34,866 bases of DNA from Shewanella sp. Lineage in GTDB: Bacteria; Pseudomonadota; Gammaproteobacteria; Enterobacterales; Shewanellaceae. This document shows positions 33,950 through 34,866 of this stretch, one piece after another. The DNA is taken from positions 1-34,866 of the forward strand of contig NZ_JABSSM010000045.1 in assembly GCF_013214165.1 (NCBI RefSeq), read 5' to 3'. The notes under the pieces are model-generated. The model made no database searches. It was not told where the DNA came from and saw only the letters and a program-made list of their open reading frames with translations. Position numbers and translations under genes: made by a program. Each line of letters begins with the position of its first letter. Positions within the stretch are counted from its first letter, which is position 1.

Positions 33950-34735
33950 CTAGCAGTAGGGATCCGCGTCCTTTAGGTCGGAGATGATGTCAGAGAGTAA
34001 TTCGGCGTAACGTGCCATTGGAATGTTCATTTTCTCTTGTAACAATTTAGCTTTAGTCAGTAGTGCTTCTCTTTTTATTGAGGGGATGTCGTTTTTGAAT
34101 GCGAGTACGATCCTGTTTCCACTTTCTACTTCGAAACTGAGTAGTCGGTTTTCAAATTCGAGCGCGAGTAATTCATCTAACTCTGCTCGTAATTCCAGTG
34201 CCGTATGCCAGATATTGAGCACAAGGACACCGTGTTTGTTGAGTGCATTTTTACAATCACGCAAGTAGGATAATTGTACTTGTTTCGGTTCCATACCTTC
34301 CGAGTTGTATAGATCTGAAAAGATAATATCGCTTTTTATGTCGGTGTTTTTAATGTAGTTCACAGCATCGTCTATATGAATGAAGAGGCGATCAGTGTCG
34401 GGTAAGTGAAAATGTTTTTTTGCGGTCTGCGCCACTGCTTCACGGTATTCAATCGCGTGTACATTCAACTCGGAGAAACTACAGAGCAGGTTCTTTACCA
34501 TTGAGCCTGCCCCCAGCCCCATGATGGTGGCGGTTTTTACAATGGGGATAAAAAACAAACCTGCCATCATGGCCTGGGTGTAGCCGAGATTTAATCCATT
34601 AATGTCATTGAGTTTCATGCAGCTTTGATAGATCCGTCCATCAAAGCTGAGAATCCGGCTGGTTCTTGTTTGGTAAACATAAATTGGGCCGTGCTCATCT
34701 ACTGTTGATGAGATACAAGTTCCTCTGATATCCAT
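33950..34735 (-). CDS. Spermidine-synthase-like (SpeE fold) protein, orphan
   Basis: A 261-aa class I SAM-binding-fold protein of the spermidine synthase-like group. The nucleotide loop is IMGLGAGSMV (71-80), the acidic strand end AIEYREAV has Glu96, HIDDAV has Asp122/123, and the catalytic-strand motif IIFSDLYNSEG has Asp141, equivalent in position to the catalytic-strand Asp of SpeE. The N-terminal beta domain (STVDEHGPIYVYQTRTSRILSFDG) is short. There is no speD neighbour and the GGGDG motif of true SpeE is replaced by GLGAG, so spermidine synthesis is doubtful; a methyltransferase-like or other aminopropyl role is possible. It is cytoplasmic and monocistronic. Confidence 0.8.
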   Translation of the reverse strand: MDIRGTCISSTVDEHGPIYVYQTRTSRILSFDGRIYQSCMKLNDINGLNLGYTQAMMAGLFFIPIVKTATIMGLGAGSMVKNLLCSFSELNVHAIEYREAVAQTAKKHFHLPDTDRLFIHIDDAVNYIKNTDIKSDIIFSDLYNSEGMEPKQVQLSYLRDCKNALNKHGVLVLNIWHTALELRAELDELLALEFENRLLSFEVESGNRIVLAFKNDIPSIKREALLTKAKLLQEKMNIPMARYAELLSDIISDLKDADPYC

Positions 34736-34866
34736 GGTGTTGTTAATATCTCTTAAATGCGTTGTATAACCGGTAGGGTATTATAACGGGAAATAGGGTC
34801 AATGGAACATCATAGTGAGGGTTTGCTAGGTTAAATCTAGCGAACTAACTCCGACCAAGAATTATT

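Noticed and set aside
34780..34810. TTGACC and TATAAT boxes on the minus strand before the SpeE-like gene
   Set aside because: The spacing is only about 11 bp, too short for a sigma-70 promoter, so no promoter is claimed.

Overview
The window reads as a chromosomal piece of a marine gammaproteobacterium, most probably Shewanella or a close relative. The basis is the divergent rne/rluC pair, the block yceF < > yceD-rpmF-plsX-fabH-fabD-fabG-acpP-fabF, and protein sequences that stay close to the E. coli orthologues but carry alteromonad-type differences. The assignment comes from recognition, not from a search.

Layout. (1) 1-8270 is accessory. It opens with the tail of an unknown gene, then a short 'orphan' Rhs protein that has its own signal-peptide-like segment and a variable C-terminal (toxin-like) tip. 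An acidic candidate immunity gene overlaps it by 4 nt, and a possible tiny membrane ORF follows. On the minus strand is a probable three-gene carbohydrate unit: a very large protein combining an N-acylglucosamine 2-epimerase (AGE)-like domain with a DJ-1/PfpI domain, then a glycogen-debranching enzyme (GlgX type), then a small NTF2-like protein. Upstream of it lies an AT-rich stretch of about 900 bp with direct repeats and what looks like a decayed exported-protein gene. (2) 8271-16392 holds housekeeping genes, each largely on its own: the GTPase RbgA/YlqF, a 2-oxoglutarate/Fe(II) oxygenase, a fused methionine sulfoxide reductase MsrB-MsrA, a SulP anion transporter, and RNase E with a long low-complexity tail. 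Strong hairpin terminators separate most of them. (3) 16393-26228 is the conserved core: a long rne leader, rluC with an overlapping HAD phosphatase gene, yceF, and the fatty-acid/phospholipid initiation cluster. (4) 26372-34866 holds a small membrane protein, a hotdog thioesterase, a beta-hydroxyacid dehydrogenase, cytidine deaminase, exonuclease I, a dCACHE chemoreceptor, a small secreted DUF4124-like protein and an orphan spermidine-synthase-like protein.

How the genes work together. YceD, L32, PlsX, FabH, FabD, FabG, AcpP and FabF link ribosome assembly with fatty-acid chain initiation and elongation and with phospholipid acyl supply. RNase E and RluC act on RNA. The Rhs and small ORFs form a polymorphic-toxin/immunity cassette. 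The AGE-DJ-1 fusion with GlgX suggests an uncharacterised sugar or alpha-glucan route.

The most novel-looking items are the AGE-DJ-1 fusion in its glgX-linked unit, the secreted mini-Rhs cassette with an unidentified tip, and an inverted-repeat-bounded element of about 100 bp at 33187-33288. I saw no tRNA, rRNA, CRISPR array or complete insertion sequence.
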